DNA from: Salinarimonas chemoclinalis
Lineage (GTDB): Bacteria; Pseudomonadota; Alphaproteobacteria; Rhizobiales; Beijerinckiaceae
NCBI RefSeq assembly: GCF_041514305.1
Contig: NZ_JBGMWH010000004.1
Location: forward strand, 124,001 to 188,000
Direction of reading: 5' to 3'
Length of the DNA stretch: 64,000 nt
Below are positions 24,303 to 32,849 of this stretch, one piece after another (within the stretch, counting starts at the first letter, position 1; each line of letters begins with the position of its first letter). A program made the position numbers and the translations under genes. The notes under the pieces were generated by a model. That model was given only the letters and a program-made list of their open reading frames with translations, did not search any database and was not told where the DNA came from.

Positions 24303-24746
24303 ATGATCGCGAACGCCATGAAGGGCCTCCTCGCCGCCACCGCACTCGGACTCGCGATTCCGGCGCTGGCTCAGGACGCGAAGGCCCCGCTCGTCACCGT
24401 CGTGACGGCGGAGAACCCGCAGACGCAGCTGATGGCGATGGTCCTCACGACGCAGGCCCTGCAGCAGGGCCATGCGGTCGACGTCCTGCTCTGCGGGCCC
24501 GCGGGCGACATCGCGCGCGTCGACGCGCCCGAGAGCGCGACGGCCGGGCAGCCGCCGCGCGGTGCGAGCCCGCAGGGGCTGATGCGTGCGGCCATGGATG
24601 CGGGCGCCGCGGTGCGGGTCTGCGCGATCTACCTTCCCGGCGCGCAGCTCGGCCCCGACGCACTCGTCGAGGGTGTCGGCGTCGCGAGCCCGCCGGAGCA
24701 GGCGGCGCTCATGCTGCGGCCCGACGCCGTCGTCTGGTCCTTCTGA
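24303..24746 (+). CDS. Exported DsrE-like protein
   Basis: A 147-residue protein with a Sec signal peptide (MIANAMKGLLAATALGLAIP, cleavage near ALAQ-D), then a DsrE/DsrF-like fold: VVTAENPQTQLMAM, then AVDVLLCGPAGDI with one conserved Cys, and VRVCAIYLPG with a second. DsrE-type proteins bind or relay persulfide sulfur. Position directly before a sulfide:quinone oxidoreductase gene supports a periplasmic sulfur-handling role. The ATG at 24303 follows AAAGGAGAG; the longer upstream frame lacks such a site. Confidence 0.75.
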   Translation: MIANAMKGLLAATALGLAIPALAQDAKAPLVTVVTAENPQTQLMAMVLTTQALQQGHAVDVLLCGPAGDIARVDAPESATAGQPPRGASPQGLMRAAMDAGAAVRVCAIYLPGAQLGPDALVEGVGVASPPEQAALMLRPDAVVWSF

Positions 24747-24764
24747 GCCGTCGGGAGACACGCC

Positions 24765-26060
24765 ATGGATCGCCGCCAATTCCTCGCCCTCGCCGGCCTC
24801 GGCGCGGGCGCCGCCGCTCTCGGGACCGCACCCGCCCGCGCCGCGCGGGTCGCGACCGCCGCCCGCATCGTGATCATCGGCGCCGGCGCTGCGGGGACGG
24901 CGCTCGCCAACCGCCTCGTCGAGCGGCTCGACGGTGCGCGCATCACCCTCGTCGACCCGCGCCGGGAGCACGTCTACCAGCCCGGCCTCTCCCTCGTCGC
25001 CGCGGGCCTGAAGCCGGCGAGCTACGTCGTGTCGCAGACCGCGCACTGGCTGCCGTCGGGGGTCGAGTGGATGTCCGACGCCGTCGAGGCGGTGGATGCG
25101 CAGGCGAAGACGGTGACGACCCGCGGCGGCGAGACGCTCGCCTACGATTGGCTCGTCGTGGCGCCGGGCCTCGTCCTCGACCACGACGCCATCGAGGGCT
25201 TCAGCCTCGAGATGGTCGGCGAGAACGGCATCGGCGCGCTCTATGCCGGGCCGGACTACGCGGCGAAGACCTGGGCCGCGGTCGAGCGCTTCACGCGATC
25301 GGGTGGTCGGGGCCTGTTCACGCGCCCCGCCACCGAGATGAAGTGCGCCGGCGCGCCCCTGAAGCACACCTTCCTCGTGGACGATCTGGCGCGGCGCGCG
25401 GGCAATCGCGGGCGCAGCGAGATCGTCTACGCCGCGCAGAACGACACGCTGTTCGGCGTGCCGATCGTCTCGGAGAAGGTGCGCATGCTCTTCCAGGACC
25501 GCGGCATCGAGACGGTCTATTCCCACGTCCTGCGCACCGTCGACGCGGGTGCCAAGCGCGCCACCTTCACGACGCCGAACGGCGACGTCGTGCTCGACTA
25601 CGACTATCTCCACGTCGTCCCGCCCCAGCGCGCGCCGGACTTCGTGCGCCGCTCCGGTCTCTCCTGGGCCGACAAGTGGACCGATCAGGGCTGGGTCGAG
25701 GTCGACCAGAAGACCCTGCGCCACCTGCGCTTCCCCGAGATCTTCGCGCTCGGCGACGTCGCCGGCGTGCCCAAGGGCAAGACGGCGGCGAGCGTGAAGT
25801 GGCAGGTGCCGGTCGTCGAGGACCACCTCGTTTCCGCGATCGAAGGCCGCGAGGGCACGCAGGCCTACGACGGCTACACCTCCTGCCCGCTGATCACCCG
25901 GATCGGGCGGGCGATGCTCGTCGAGTTCGACTACCGCAACAATCTCGTGCCGAGCTTCCCCGGGCTGATCGCGCCCCTGGAAGAGCTCTGGATCAGCTGG
26001 CTGATGAAGGAGATCGCCTTGAAGGCGACCTACAACGCCATGCTGCGCGGCGAAGCCTGA
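24765..26060 (+). CDS. Sulfide:quinone oxidoreductase/flavocytochrome c sulfide dehydrogenase-like flavoprotein
   Basis: A 431-residue FAD protein with a twin-arginine leader (DRRQFLALAGLGAGAAALG). The dinucleotide fold is RIVIIGAGAAGTALA (34-48), and a second FAD motif ends in IFALGDVAG (327-334). Two Cys, Cys194 (EMKCAGAP) and Cys374 (TSCPLI), are at positions used for sulfur relay in SQR. It should oxidise sulfide to sulfane sulfur and pass electrons to the quinone pool from the periplasmic side. It lies 18 bases after the DsrE-like gene in a likely operon. Confidence 0.85.
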   Translation: MDRRQFLALAGLGAGAAALGTAPARAARVATAARIVIIGAGAAGTALANRLVERLDGARITLVDPRREHVYQPGLSLVAAGLKPASYVVSQTAHWLPSGVEWMSDAVEAVDAQAKTVTTRGGETLAYDWLVVAPGLVLDHDAIEGFSLEMVGENGIGALYAGPDYAAKTWAAVERFTRSGGRGLFTRPATEMKCAGAPLKHTFLVDDLARRAGNRGRSEIVYAAQNDTLFGVPIVSEKVRMLFQDRGIETVYSHVLRTVDAGAKRATFTTPNGDVVLDYDYLHVVPPQRAPDFVRRSGLSWADKWTDQGWVEVDQKTLRHLRFPEIFALGDVAGVPKGKTAASVKWQVPVVEDHLVSAIEGREGTQAYDGYTSCPLITRIGRAMLVEFDYRNNLVPSFPGLIAPLEELWISWLMKEIALKATYNAMLRGEA

Positions 26061-26070
26061 GGAGAGGACC

Positions 26071-26433
26071 ATGAAGGAACTCACGCTCGAGACCCTGATC
26101 GCCGTCTTCGAGGAGATCTTCGGACGCGGCCCGTTCTGGGCGCTGGTCTTGGCGGCGCTCGTCGTCACGGCGGCCTATGTCTACGTCCTCGTGCGCGACC
26201 GCTCGGTGAGCTGGAGGAAGTTCCTCCTCGCCCAGCTCGCGATGCCGATCGGCGCCGTGGCGGCGGTCTGGCTCGTGATGGCCGTGACGAATTCGCGCCT
26301 CGCCGACATCGGCGGGCCGATCGACGTCGTCGTCCTCCTCGGCGTCGCCGCCATGGGCGCGATCGGGATCGCGATCCTGGTCTACACCGCGGAGGCGCTG
26401 ATCGGAACTCGACGCACCGCGACCTCGAAGTAA
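26071..26433 (+). CDS. Small membrane protein, DUF5368-like
   Basis: A 120-residue protein with three hydrophobic segments (about 22-41, 52-72 and 84-106) and the basic loop RDRSVSWRKFL. It starts 10 bases after the SQR stop with GGAGAGGACC upstream. It resembles the DUF5368 family that accompanies sulfide oxidoreductases in alphaproteobacteria. Function unknown; a membrane anchor or quinone-side partner for the SQR is plausible. Confidence 0.65.
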   Translation: MKELTLETLIAVFEEIFGRGPFWALVLAALVVTAAYVYVLVRDRSVSWRKFLLAQLAMPIGAVAAVWLVMAVTNSRLADIGGPIDVVVLLGVAAMGAIGIAILVYTAEALIGTRRTATSK

Positions 26434-26614
26434 TCCCACGCGAGACGTCGTCGCGCGCGCGTGACGCTCGACGATGCCGGATCGCGGAGGAGGCGTTGCG
26501 CCGCGCGCGCGAACCGGTGGGCGCCCTCCCTCGCGGCGCTCTGGCCCGTGACTTGCTCCATACGCTCTCGTCGAAGCAGCCGCCGGTGTGCGGCTTAACA
26601 CGGAGCGCCCCATC

Positions 26615-27190
26615 GTGACCGAAAAGAACGCCGCGAGAGATGCGAGCGGCGGGAGGAAACCCCGCGTCGACCGGATCACCCTCGTCTTCGTCGCGATCGC
26701 CGTCGCCGCCGGCATCGCCGTGTGGCTGCGCGACGGCCCCGACGTCGTGCTGGAGACGATGGGCTCGTCCCTCGCGCTCCTGGCGTATCTCGCGCCCCAG
26801 GTCCTGGCCGGGCTGGTGATCGGCGGCTTCGTGCAGCAGTTGGTGCCCAGGGAGAAGGTGGCGCGGCGGCTCGGCGGCGAATCCGGCATGCGCGGCCTCG
26901 CGCTGGCGTGCGGGCTCGGTCTCGTCACGCCCGGCGGACCGTTCACGTCCTTTCCGCTGGTCTACGCCCTCTACGTAGCCGGCGCCGACATCGGGGCGCT
27001 CGTCGCCTACGTCACCGCCTGGTCGCTGGTGGGCGTCCATCGCGTGCTCGTGTTCGAGCTGCCGTTTCTCGGGCCCGACCTCGCCGCCCTGCGCTTCCTC
27101 GCCAGCCTGCCGCTTCCGATCCTCGCCGGCCTCATCGCCCGCGGGATCGGGCGCCATCCCGCGATCGCCCTGCCGAGGACACCGTCGTGA
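26615..27190 (+). CDS. Permease half-protein, ArsP/YraQ-like (first of a pair)
   Basis: A 191-residue membrane protein with about five hydrophobic segments. The signature GGPFTSFPLVYALYVAGADI and the following HRVLVFELPFLG recur in the next gene. I chose the GTG at 26615 (CGGAGCG upstream); a GTG at 26588 is possible. It looks like one half of a permease of the PF03773 type (two-domain proteins, some of which export organoarsenicals). Its stop overlaps the GTG of the next gene, so both halves should be made together. Confidence 0.6.
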   Translation: MTEKNAARDASGGRKPRVDRITLVFVAIAVAAGIAVWLRDGPDVVLETMGSSLALLAYLAPQVLAGLVIGGFVQQLVPREKVARRLGGESGMRGLALACGLGLVTPGGPFTSFPLVYALYVAGADIGALVAYVTAWSLVGVHRVLVFELPFLGPDLAALRFLASLPLPILAGLIARGIGRHPAIALPRTPS

Positions 27191-27699
27191 TCGCCGGCGT
27201 CCTCGCCCTCCTCTCCCTGGCCGCGCTCACGGCGCTCGTGACCGGCTGGACGCGTCCCGGCAGCGTCCGGCCCGCCACCCGGTTCGTCGTGGAGCAGGGC
27301 TCGGCGCTGGCCCTGCGGCTCCCGGTCGCGCTCGTGGCGGCGGGTTTCCTCGGGCTCCTCGTCCCGCAGGCGCTCGTCGCCGGAAGCCTCGGGGCTGAGA
27401 CGGGCCTGCGCGGCATTCTCCTCGCGTCCCTCGTCGGCTGCTTCCTGCCCGGAGGGCCCACGGTGACCTTCCCGCTGGCGCTGGTGTTCTGGACCGCCGG
27501 CGCGGGCGCGCCGCAGATGGTGGCGCTCCTCACGGCGTGGTCGGTCTTCGCGTTCCACAGGCTGATGGCGTTCGAGCTGCCGATCATGGGCTGGCGGTTC
27601 ACGGCGATCAGGCTGCTCGCGTCGGTCGCGCTGCCGGCGCTCGCGGGAGTCCTGGCCGGCGCGGCCATTACGCTGACGGGCGTCTCGATCGCGCGCTGA
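27187..27699 (+). CDS. Permease half-protein, ArsP/YraQ-like (second of a pair)
   Basis: A 170-residue membrane protein with about four or five hydrophobic segments. It contains GGPTVTFPLALVFWTAGAGA and HRLMAFELPIMGWRF, which match the first half's motif nearly position by position, so the two genes are homologous halves. GTG start within GTGA overlap. Substrate unknown. The family reading is by motif pattern only. Confidence 0.6.
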   Translation: MIAGVLALLSLAALTALVTGWTRPGSVRPATRFVVEQGSALALRLPVALVAAGFLGLLVPQALVAGSLGAETGLRGILLASLVGCFLPGGPTVTFPLALVFWTAGAGAPQMVALLTAWSVFAFHRLMAFELPIMGWRFTAIRLLASVALPALAGVLAGAAITLTGVSIAR

Positions 27700-27718
27700 G
27701 GGGCGACCGCGGCGGGAC

Positions 27719-27754
27719 GGCACGGCCATCGCGCGGCTGGCACGGCCATTGCGC
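27719..27754 (+). repeat. Tandem 20-bp repeat of a sigma-54-like element
   Basis: GGCACGGCCATCGCGC (27719-27734) and GGCACGGCCATTGCGC (27739-27754) differ at one base. Both have GG-N10-GC spacing; only the second has the full TTGC half. The repeat suggests a duplicated promoter or a decoy polymerase site. Confidence 0.5.
27738..27752 (+). promoter_or_regulatory. Sigma-54 (-24/-12) promoter of the MFS gene
   Basis: TGGCACGGCCATTGC matches the sigma-54 consensus TGGCAC-N5-TTGC, with GG at 27739-27740 and GC at 27751-27752 exactly ten bases apart. Transcription would start near 27764, 34 bases before the MFS start codon. Confidence 0.65.
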
Positions 27755-27797
27755 AAGGGAAGGGCCCGTCCCTCCGCTCGTTAAGCGAGACCCCCCT

Positions 27798-29033
27798 TTG
27801 CTCCAGGTCGCCCCCGAGACGCCCCGATCGCCCCTGCGCCGCGCGCAGATCGGGCCGATCCTCGTGCTCATCGTCCTCGTCATGGCCGGCAACGGCATGG
27901 TCGTCCCGATGATGTCGCTCTACGCGCAGCAGTTCAACGTCAGCGGAACCCTCGTCGGGATGATGATCACGCTCTTCGGCGTGGGACGCCTCGTCGCGAA
28001 CATCCCGGCGGGCATCGCCTCCGAGCGGTTCGGACGACGGCCGTTCCTGTGCCTGGGCCCCGCGATCATCGCCGTCGGCGCCTTCGGCGCGGCGCTCGCC
28101 GAGACGTTCGAGCCGCTGCTGTTCTGGCGCTTCGTCCAGGGGGTGGGCTCGGGCGTCTACATGACGGTTTCCGCGACCGTGCTGGTGCAGATCTCGCGGG
28201 TCGGCGAACGCGGCCGGATCATGGCGCTCTACCAGGGCGGCCTGCTCTTCGGCGCGGGGATCGGACCGGGCATCGGCGGCCTGCTGGTGGCCTGGATGGG
28301 TTTCGCCGCCCCGTTCTGGGCCTTCGGCGTGGTGGCGCTCGCCGCGCTCGTCGTGGCGCTCGTCGCCTTCGAGGAGCCGGCGGCCGAGCCCGCGGGCAGC
28401 GCGCCCGAGGCGACCGGAAACCGGGTCGCCGCGCCGGCCCCGAGCCTGCGGGGCCTCCTCACGGAACCGACGTTCCTGTACCTCAGCCTGATCAACTTCG
28501 GGGTCTTCTTCACCCGCACCGCCTCGCAATGGGTGACGATCCCCCTCATCGCCGCCGACACCTTCGCGATGCCGGTGGCGGTGATCGGCGGCGCGCTGAC
28601 GCTGATCGCCGCCTCCAACTTCGTGATGCTGCCGATGGTCGGGGCGGTGATCGATCGCGTGGGTTCGCGCCCGGTGACGATCTGGTCGACCGTCGCGACC
28701 GCCGTCTCGCTCGTCATGATCGCCTTCGCCGGGCACGTCTGGGTGTTCTGGGCGGCGATGGTGCTGATGGGGATCGCGGGAGCCTTCAGCGGGCCGTCCG
28801 TCGCCGCCGCGCTGGCGGACCGGATGCCGCGGGGCCTGCAGGGGCCGGCGATGGGCGTCCAGAGGGTCGTCGGGGACGCCGGCTTCGTCGTCGCGCCGCT
28901 CTTCGTGGGCCTCGTCTACGACGCGACGACGCTCGGCAACGAGGGCGCGGTGTGGATCAACGCGATCCTGATGGGTGCCGCCGCCGCCCTCTTCGCCTTC
29001 GGCGCTCGGCCGGAGCCGGCGCCGAAGGCCTGA
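27798..29033 (+). CDS. MFS transporter behind a sigma-54 promoter
   Basis: A 411-residue major facilitator with about 12 hydrophobic segments. The A motif is GRLVANIPAGIASERFGRRP (about 56-75), and there is a Pro/Ala-rich central loop (about 195-220). No ATG or GTG suits the N-terminus; I chose the TTG at 27798, which is weakly supplied with a ribosome-binding site (GCGAGA). The next in-frame ATG would remove the first helix. The sigma-54 promoter upstream suggests control by nitrogen status or by a dedicated activator. Convergent with the hydrolase gene, 10 bases apart. Confidence 0.7.
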   Translation: MLQVAPETPRSPLRRAQIGPILVLIVLVMAGNGMVVPMMSLYAQQFNVSGTLVGMMITLFGVGRLVANIPAGIASERFGRRPFLCLGPAIIAVGAFGAALAETFEPLLFWRFVQGVGSGVYMTVSATVLVQISRVGERGRIMALYQGGLLFGAGIGPGIGGLLVAWMGFAAPFWAFGVVALAALVVALVAFEEPAAEPAGSAPEATGNRVAAPAPSLRGLLTEPTFLYLSLINFGVFFTRTASQWVTIPLIAADTFAMPVAVIGGALTLIAASNFVMLPMVGAVIDRVGSRPVTIWSTVATAVSLVMIAFAGHVWVFWAAMVLMGIAGAFSGPSVAAALADRMPRGLQGPAMGVQRVVGDAGFVVAPLFVGLVYDATTLGNEGAVWINAILMGAAAALFAFGARPEPAPKA

Positions 29034-29043
29034 GCCGGGCGCC

Positions 29044-29862
29044 TCAGAAGGCGGGGGAAAGCGGCCGCGGGCCGTCCGGGAACAGGCCGTGGCGCATCAG
29101 GAACTCGATCATGAAGCGGTTGAACAGCCAGGGCTGCTCGATTTGGCAGGCGTGACCGGCACCGTGGAGGACGCGCAGTTCGCATCCCGGCACCCGATCC
29201 TGCAGATCGAAGGCGCGCTGATGCGAGTTGTCCTCGCTCCCGGTGAGGACGATCATGGGGCAGGCGATCCGCTCGTGGTGGTCCTCCGCATCCGGCTGCG
29301 CCAGGGCCTCGAACTGATGCAGGATCGTCGTCACGTCGGCGAAGGCGTTGCGCTCGGCGAAGAGGTTGGCGAAATAGTGCGCCATGGGCGTCTGGCGGAA
29401 GGCCGGGCTGAAGTCCTGGAACGTGTAGTCCCAGCGGAAGTCGATGCCATACTTGGAGTATTGCTTGATCCGCCGAGCGGCGAACTCCTTGCCGGGATTG
29501 TAGCCCGTGCCGCAGACCACGAGCGCCTTCGTCCGCTCGGGCTCCAGGTGGTGCATGTAGGGCACGATCGAGGAGCCGACCGAGCAGCCGACGAGGATCG
29601 CGTCCTCCTCTCCCGGGAACGCGTCGTCGATCGCCTCCCAGCACGCCTGCGCCATGTCGTCCATGGTGAGGCCGCGCTCGGCCGTCGGCGAGCGTCCGTA
29701 GCCGGGAATGTCGATCGCGATGCAGCGGAACCAGGTCGAGAGGTGCGTCGTCTGGAAGATCCAGCAGGACTGGTCCATCGGGTTCGGGTGCACGAAGGCG
29801 ATGACGGGGCCCGATCGCCCCATGCGCTCGTAGTAGAGCGGTCCGTTCACGTTGCGAGCCAT
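29044..29862 (-). CDS. Alpha/beta hydrolase
   Basis: A 272-residue alpha/beta-hydrolase-fold protein. Oxyanion region FVHPNPMDQS (about 23-32), nucleophile elbow GCSVGSS (the Ser follows Cys, a variant of GxSxG), and a C-terminal His in HGAGHACQIEQP. No signal peptide, so cytosolic. Substrate unknown; esterase, haloalkane dehalogenase-like and C-C hydrolase activities share the fold. The ATG at 29862 has GGGGAGATC upstream. It stands alone, divergent from the ABC operon across a 412-base gap. Confidence 0.8.
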   Translation of the reverse strand: MARNVNGPLYYERMGRSGPVIAFVHPNPMDQSCWIFQTTHLSTWFRCIAIDIPGYGRSPTAERGLTMDDMAQACWEAIDDAFPGEEDAILVGCSVGSSIVPYMHHLEPERTKALVVCGTGYNPGKEFAARRIKQYSKYGIDFRWDYTFQDFSPAFRQTPMAHYFANLFAERNAFADVTTILHQFEALAQPDAEDHHERIACPMIVLTGSEDNSHQRAFDLQDRVPGCELRVLHGAGHACQIEQPWLFNRFMIEFLMRHGLFPDGPRPLSPAF

Positions 29863-30074
29863 CTGGATCTCCCCTGTTCGCCGGCCGGGCGCACACCGCG
29901 CCGGAGAGCGCCGCCGACGGCGACCGATGCAGCAAGGCACATGCCAGCAGCCGTCGAGATCGGCCAAAGGCGGACGTATTCGGCGCTGCCCGCATAAGCC
30001 TTCGGTGCGGCATGCTCGGCTACTCGCACGGCGTGGTGGAACGCCGAGACTGTGGAAGCGTGGTGTTCGGCCGG

Positions 30075-30092
30075 GTTAAGCACTCGCTTAAC
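30075..30092. promoter_or_regulatory. Inverted repeat GTTAAGC-N4-GCTTAAC, candidate activator site
   Basis: Perfect 7-base arms around ACTC, 108 bases upstream of the -24 element. That distance is normal for the upstream activator sequence of a sigma-54 enhancer-binding protein. The half-site GTTAAGCG also occurs at 27780-27787 near the other sigma-54 promoter. Confidence 0.45.
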
Positions 30093-30199
30093 CTCGTCGT
30101 GACGCTTTGTGCACCGTGCTGCAAGTCCGTTGTCAGCCACTCACGCGGCCATGGTGACCGAGCCGTCGGATTCTTCTGACCTCCCTCTGCGTCAGCATG

Positions 30200-30214
30200 T
30201 GGCACGCGGCTTGC
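30200..30214 (+). promoter_or_regulatory. Sigma-54 (-24/-12) promoter of the ABC-amidase operon
   Basis: TGGCACGCGGCTTGC matches TGGCAC-N5-TTGC, with GG at 30201-30202 and GC at 30213-30214 exactly ten bases apart. The predicted start near 30226 leaves a 49-base leader before the binding-protein gene. Confidence 0.65.
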
Positions 30215-30274
30215 GGCCGCGGTTCGAGGCGTCGCCCGGCTGGGCGGCGCGGCGAACGAGCGGGGAGATCCGAT

Positions 30275-31885
30275 ATGGACAGACGCACCTTCCTCAAGAC
30301 CGGCGTTGCCGCCGGCGTCCTCGCCGGCGTTCGGCCGGCGCCCGCCCGGGCGCAGGGCGAGACGGTCCTGCGGCTCGCGATGACGCTGAGCGACATCCCG
30401 CAGACGACCGGCATGGCCACGCAGGGCGCCGAGGGCATCCGCTTCATAACCAACACGATCTACGACGGTCTCCTGCGCTGGGACCTCTCGCAGGGCGAGA
30501 CGACCGCCGAGATGGTTCCCTCGCTCGCGGAGAGCTACGAGGTCGACGAGAGCGGCACGGTCTGGACCTTCCGCCTGCGCCGCGGCGTCAGCTTCCACGA
30601 CGGCGCCGCCTTCGGCGCCGACGACGTGATCTGGAACCTCGAGAAGCTGATGAACCGCGACGCGCCGCAGTTCGACCAGGCCCAGGCGAACCAGGCGGGC
30701 AGCGCGCTCGCGACGGTCGCCGGCTACGAGAAGATCGACGACTTCACGGTCGCGATCACCACCAAGGCGCCGGACTCGATGTTCTTCTACAAGGTCGACC
30801 GGATCGGCATCTCGTCGCGGGCGCATTGGGAGGCGCTCGGCGGAGACTGGGCGAAGTTCGCAGCGCAGCCGTCGGGCACGGGGCCGTTCCAGCTCGTCGA
30901 GCTCGTCCCGCGCGAGCGCGCCGAGCTCGTCAAGAACGCGGACTACTGGGACCCGAACCGCGTGCCCAAGGTCGACCGGCTCACGCTGTTCGCCATGCCC
31001 GACCCGACGACCCGCGTCGCCGCGCTCCTGTCCGGCCAGGTCGACTGGGTCGAGGCACCGCCGCCGGACACGATCCCGCGCATCGAGCAGTCCGGTGCCC
31101 GGATCGTCATGAACGTCTACCCGCACGTCTGGCCCTACTGGCTGAGCTTCCACGAGACCTCGCCCTTCCGGGACCTCGACGTGCGCCGCGCGGCCAACCT
31201 CGCCATCGACCGCGAGGGCATCGCGCAGTTCCTCGGCGGCGTCGCGCGCCCGGCGAAGGGCCTCGTCGCCGATACGAGCCCCTGGTTCGGCAGCCCGAGC
31301 TTCGACGTGCGCTACGACCCCGAGGAGGCGAAGCGGCTGATGGCGGAGGCGGGCTACGGGCCGGAGAACCGGTGCCGCATCAAGCTGCTGACCTCGCAGG
31401 CGGGATCGGGTCAGATGCAGCCGATGCCGATGTCCGAGATCTGCCAGGAGAATCTCGAGCAGGTCTGGTTCGACGTCGAGGTGGAGGTCGTCGACTGGGA
31501 GGCCCTGCGGGCCCGACGCGCGGCGCGCGCCGACGGCGCCGCGAACGAGGGCACGTTCGGTCTCAACAACTCCTGGTCATTCCAGGACCCGGATTTCGGT
31601 TTCATGAGCGCCTTCATGAGCGAGCGGGCACCTCCCAACGGCAACAATTGGGGCCTGTATTCCGATCCCGAGGCGGACGCGCTCGGCAAGGCGGCGCAGA
31701 TGGCTTTCGAACCGGCGGAGCGCGATGCCGCGCTCGCACGCCTGCACGCGTATCTCGTCGACCAGTCGGTGTGGATCATGGTCGTCCACGACATGAACCC
31801 GCGAGCGCTCGCGGCGAACGTGAAGGGGTTCGTGGCGCCGCAGAACTGGTACATCGACCTGACCTCGGTCTCGGTCGAGGCCTGA
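30275..31885 (+). CDS. ABC transporter substrate-binding protein, SBP_bac_5 (peptide type)
   Basis: A 536-residue extracytoplasmic binding protein with a twin-arginine leader (MDRRTFLKTGVAAGVLAGV). The family pattern is clear: YDGLLRWD, then SLAESYEVDESGTVWTFRLR, SFHDGAAFGADDVIWNLEKL, GTGPFQLVELVPRERAELV and VRRAANLAIDREGI. It captures an oligopeptide, amide or similar cationic/nitrogenous ligand in the periplasm for the permeases that follow. The ATG at 30275 has GGGGAGATC upstream. First gene of the sigma-54-driven operon. Confidence 0.92.
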   Translation: MDRRTFLKTGVAAGVLAGVRPAPARAQGETVLRLAMTLSDIPQTTGMATQGAEGIRFITNTIYDGLLRWDLSQGETTAEMVPSLAESYEVDESGTVWTFRLRRGVSFHDGAAFGADDVIWNLEKLMNRDAPQFDQAQANQAGSALATVAGYEKIDDFTVAITTKAPDSMFFYKVDRIGISSRAHWEALGGDWAKFAAQPSGTGPFQLVELVPRERAELVKNADYWDPNRVPKVDRLTLFAMPDPTTRVAALLSGQVDWVEAPPPDTIPRIEQSGARIVMNVYPHVWPYWLSFHETSPFRDLDVRRAANLAIDREGIAQFLGGVARPAKGLVADTSPWFGSPSFDVRYDPEEAKRLMAEAGYGPENRCRIKLLTSQAGSGQMQPMPMSEICQENLEQVWFDVEVEVVDWEALRARRAARADGAANEGTFGLNNSWSFQDPDFGFMSAFMSERAPPNGNNWGLYSDPEADALGKAAQMAFEPAERDAALARLHAYLVDQSVWIMVVHDMNPRALAANVKGFVAPQNWYIDLTSVSVEA

Positions 31886-31889
31886 GCCG

Positions 31890-32846
31890 ATGCTGCGCTT
31901 CGTCCTCCAGCGGCTCGCCTACGCGGTGCCGATCGTCATCGGCGTCTCGCTGATCTGCTTTCTCCTGGTGCACCTCGCACCGGGAGATCCGGCCGGCGCG
32001 CTGATCCCGGACGACACCCCGCCGGAGATCGCCGCGCAGATCCGGGCCGCCTACGGCTTCGACCGCCCCCTGCCGATCCAGTACCTGACCTGGCTCGGCA
32101 ACGTGGCCACAGGCGATCTCGGGCTCGCGCTCTCCACGCGCCGGCCCGTGATCGAGGAGGTGCTTCCCGCGGTGGCGAACACGCTTCGCCTCGCGTTCGG
32201 CGCCATCGTGCTCGCCTGCGTCGCGGGCGTGCTGCTCGGCACGCTCGCGGCCTACCGGGCCGGCCGCCTTTCCGACCGCGCGATCAGCGCGGTGGGGATC
32301 TCGGGGATGTCGGTGCCGCAATACTGGCTCGGCATCGTCCTCGTCATCGTCTTCTCGGTCGAGCTCGGGCTCCTCCCCGCGACCGGGATGGGCGACCCCG
32401 ACGCCGGCATCGCCGGGCAGTGGCCCCACATGCTCCTGCCGACGATCACGCTCGCGACCGTCCCGGCGGGCGTGATCGCGCGCTCGGTGCGCTCGGCGGT
32501 CTCCGAGGTGCTCCAGCAGGAATACGTGCAGGCGCTCGAGGCCAAGGGCCTGCCGCCGTCCTGGATCGTCGCGCACGTCGCCAAGAACGCGGCTCCGGCG
32601 CTCCTGGCCATCATGGGCCTGCAATTCGCCAACCTGCTCGGCGGCTCGATCCTCGTCGAGACGATCTTCGCGTGGCCCGGCTCGGGCTACCTGCTCAACT
32701 CGGCGATCTTCCTGCGCGACCTGCCCCTGATGCAGGGGACGGTGCTCGTGCTCGCCCTCTTCTTCGTCCTCACCAACCTCGCGGTCGATCTCCTCCAGAT
32801 GGCGCTCGACCCGCGCATGAACAGCGCCCGGCGCGGGAGCGGTTGA
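31890..32846 (+). CDS. ABC transporter permease, DppB-like
   Basis: A 318-residue inner-membrane permease with about six helices. It has the DppB start MLRFVLQRLAYAVPIVIGVS, LAPGDPAG in the first periplasmic region, and the cytoplasmic EAA loop around VQALEAKGLPPSWIVAHVAK (about 210-230). Pairs with the DppC-like subunit to form the channel. Starts four bases after the binding-protein stop. Confidence 0.92.
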   Translation: MLRFVLQRLAYAVPIVIGVSLICFLLVHLAPGDPAGALIPDDTPPEIAAQIRAAYGFDRPLPIQYLTWLGNVATGDLGLALSTRRPVIEEVLPAVANTLRLAFGAIVLACVAGVLLGTLAAYRAGRLSDRAISAVGISGMSVPQYWLGIVLVIVFSVELGLLPATGMGDPDAGIAGQWPHMLLPTITLATVPAGVIARSVRSAVSEVLQQEYVQALEAKGLPPSWIVAHVAKNAAPALLAIMGLQFANLLGGSILVETIFAWPGSGYLLNSAIFLRDLPLMQGTVLVLALFFVLTNLAVDLLQMALDPRMNSARRGSG

Positions 32847-32849
32847 GAC

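Larger units (their letters stand above)
29863..30274. other. 412-bp divergent promoter region
   Basis: This lies between the hydrolase and the ABC operon. It holds the 7-base-arm inverted repeat at 30075-30092 and the sigma-54 promoter at 30200-30214. The open frames across it show no domain. Confidence 0.65.

Noticed and set aside
29026..29053. A possible bidirectional terminator between the convergent MFS and hydrolase genes
   Set aside because: Only a five-base stem (CTGAG/CTCAG) pairs well, and no T-tract follows on either strand.
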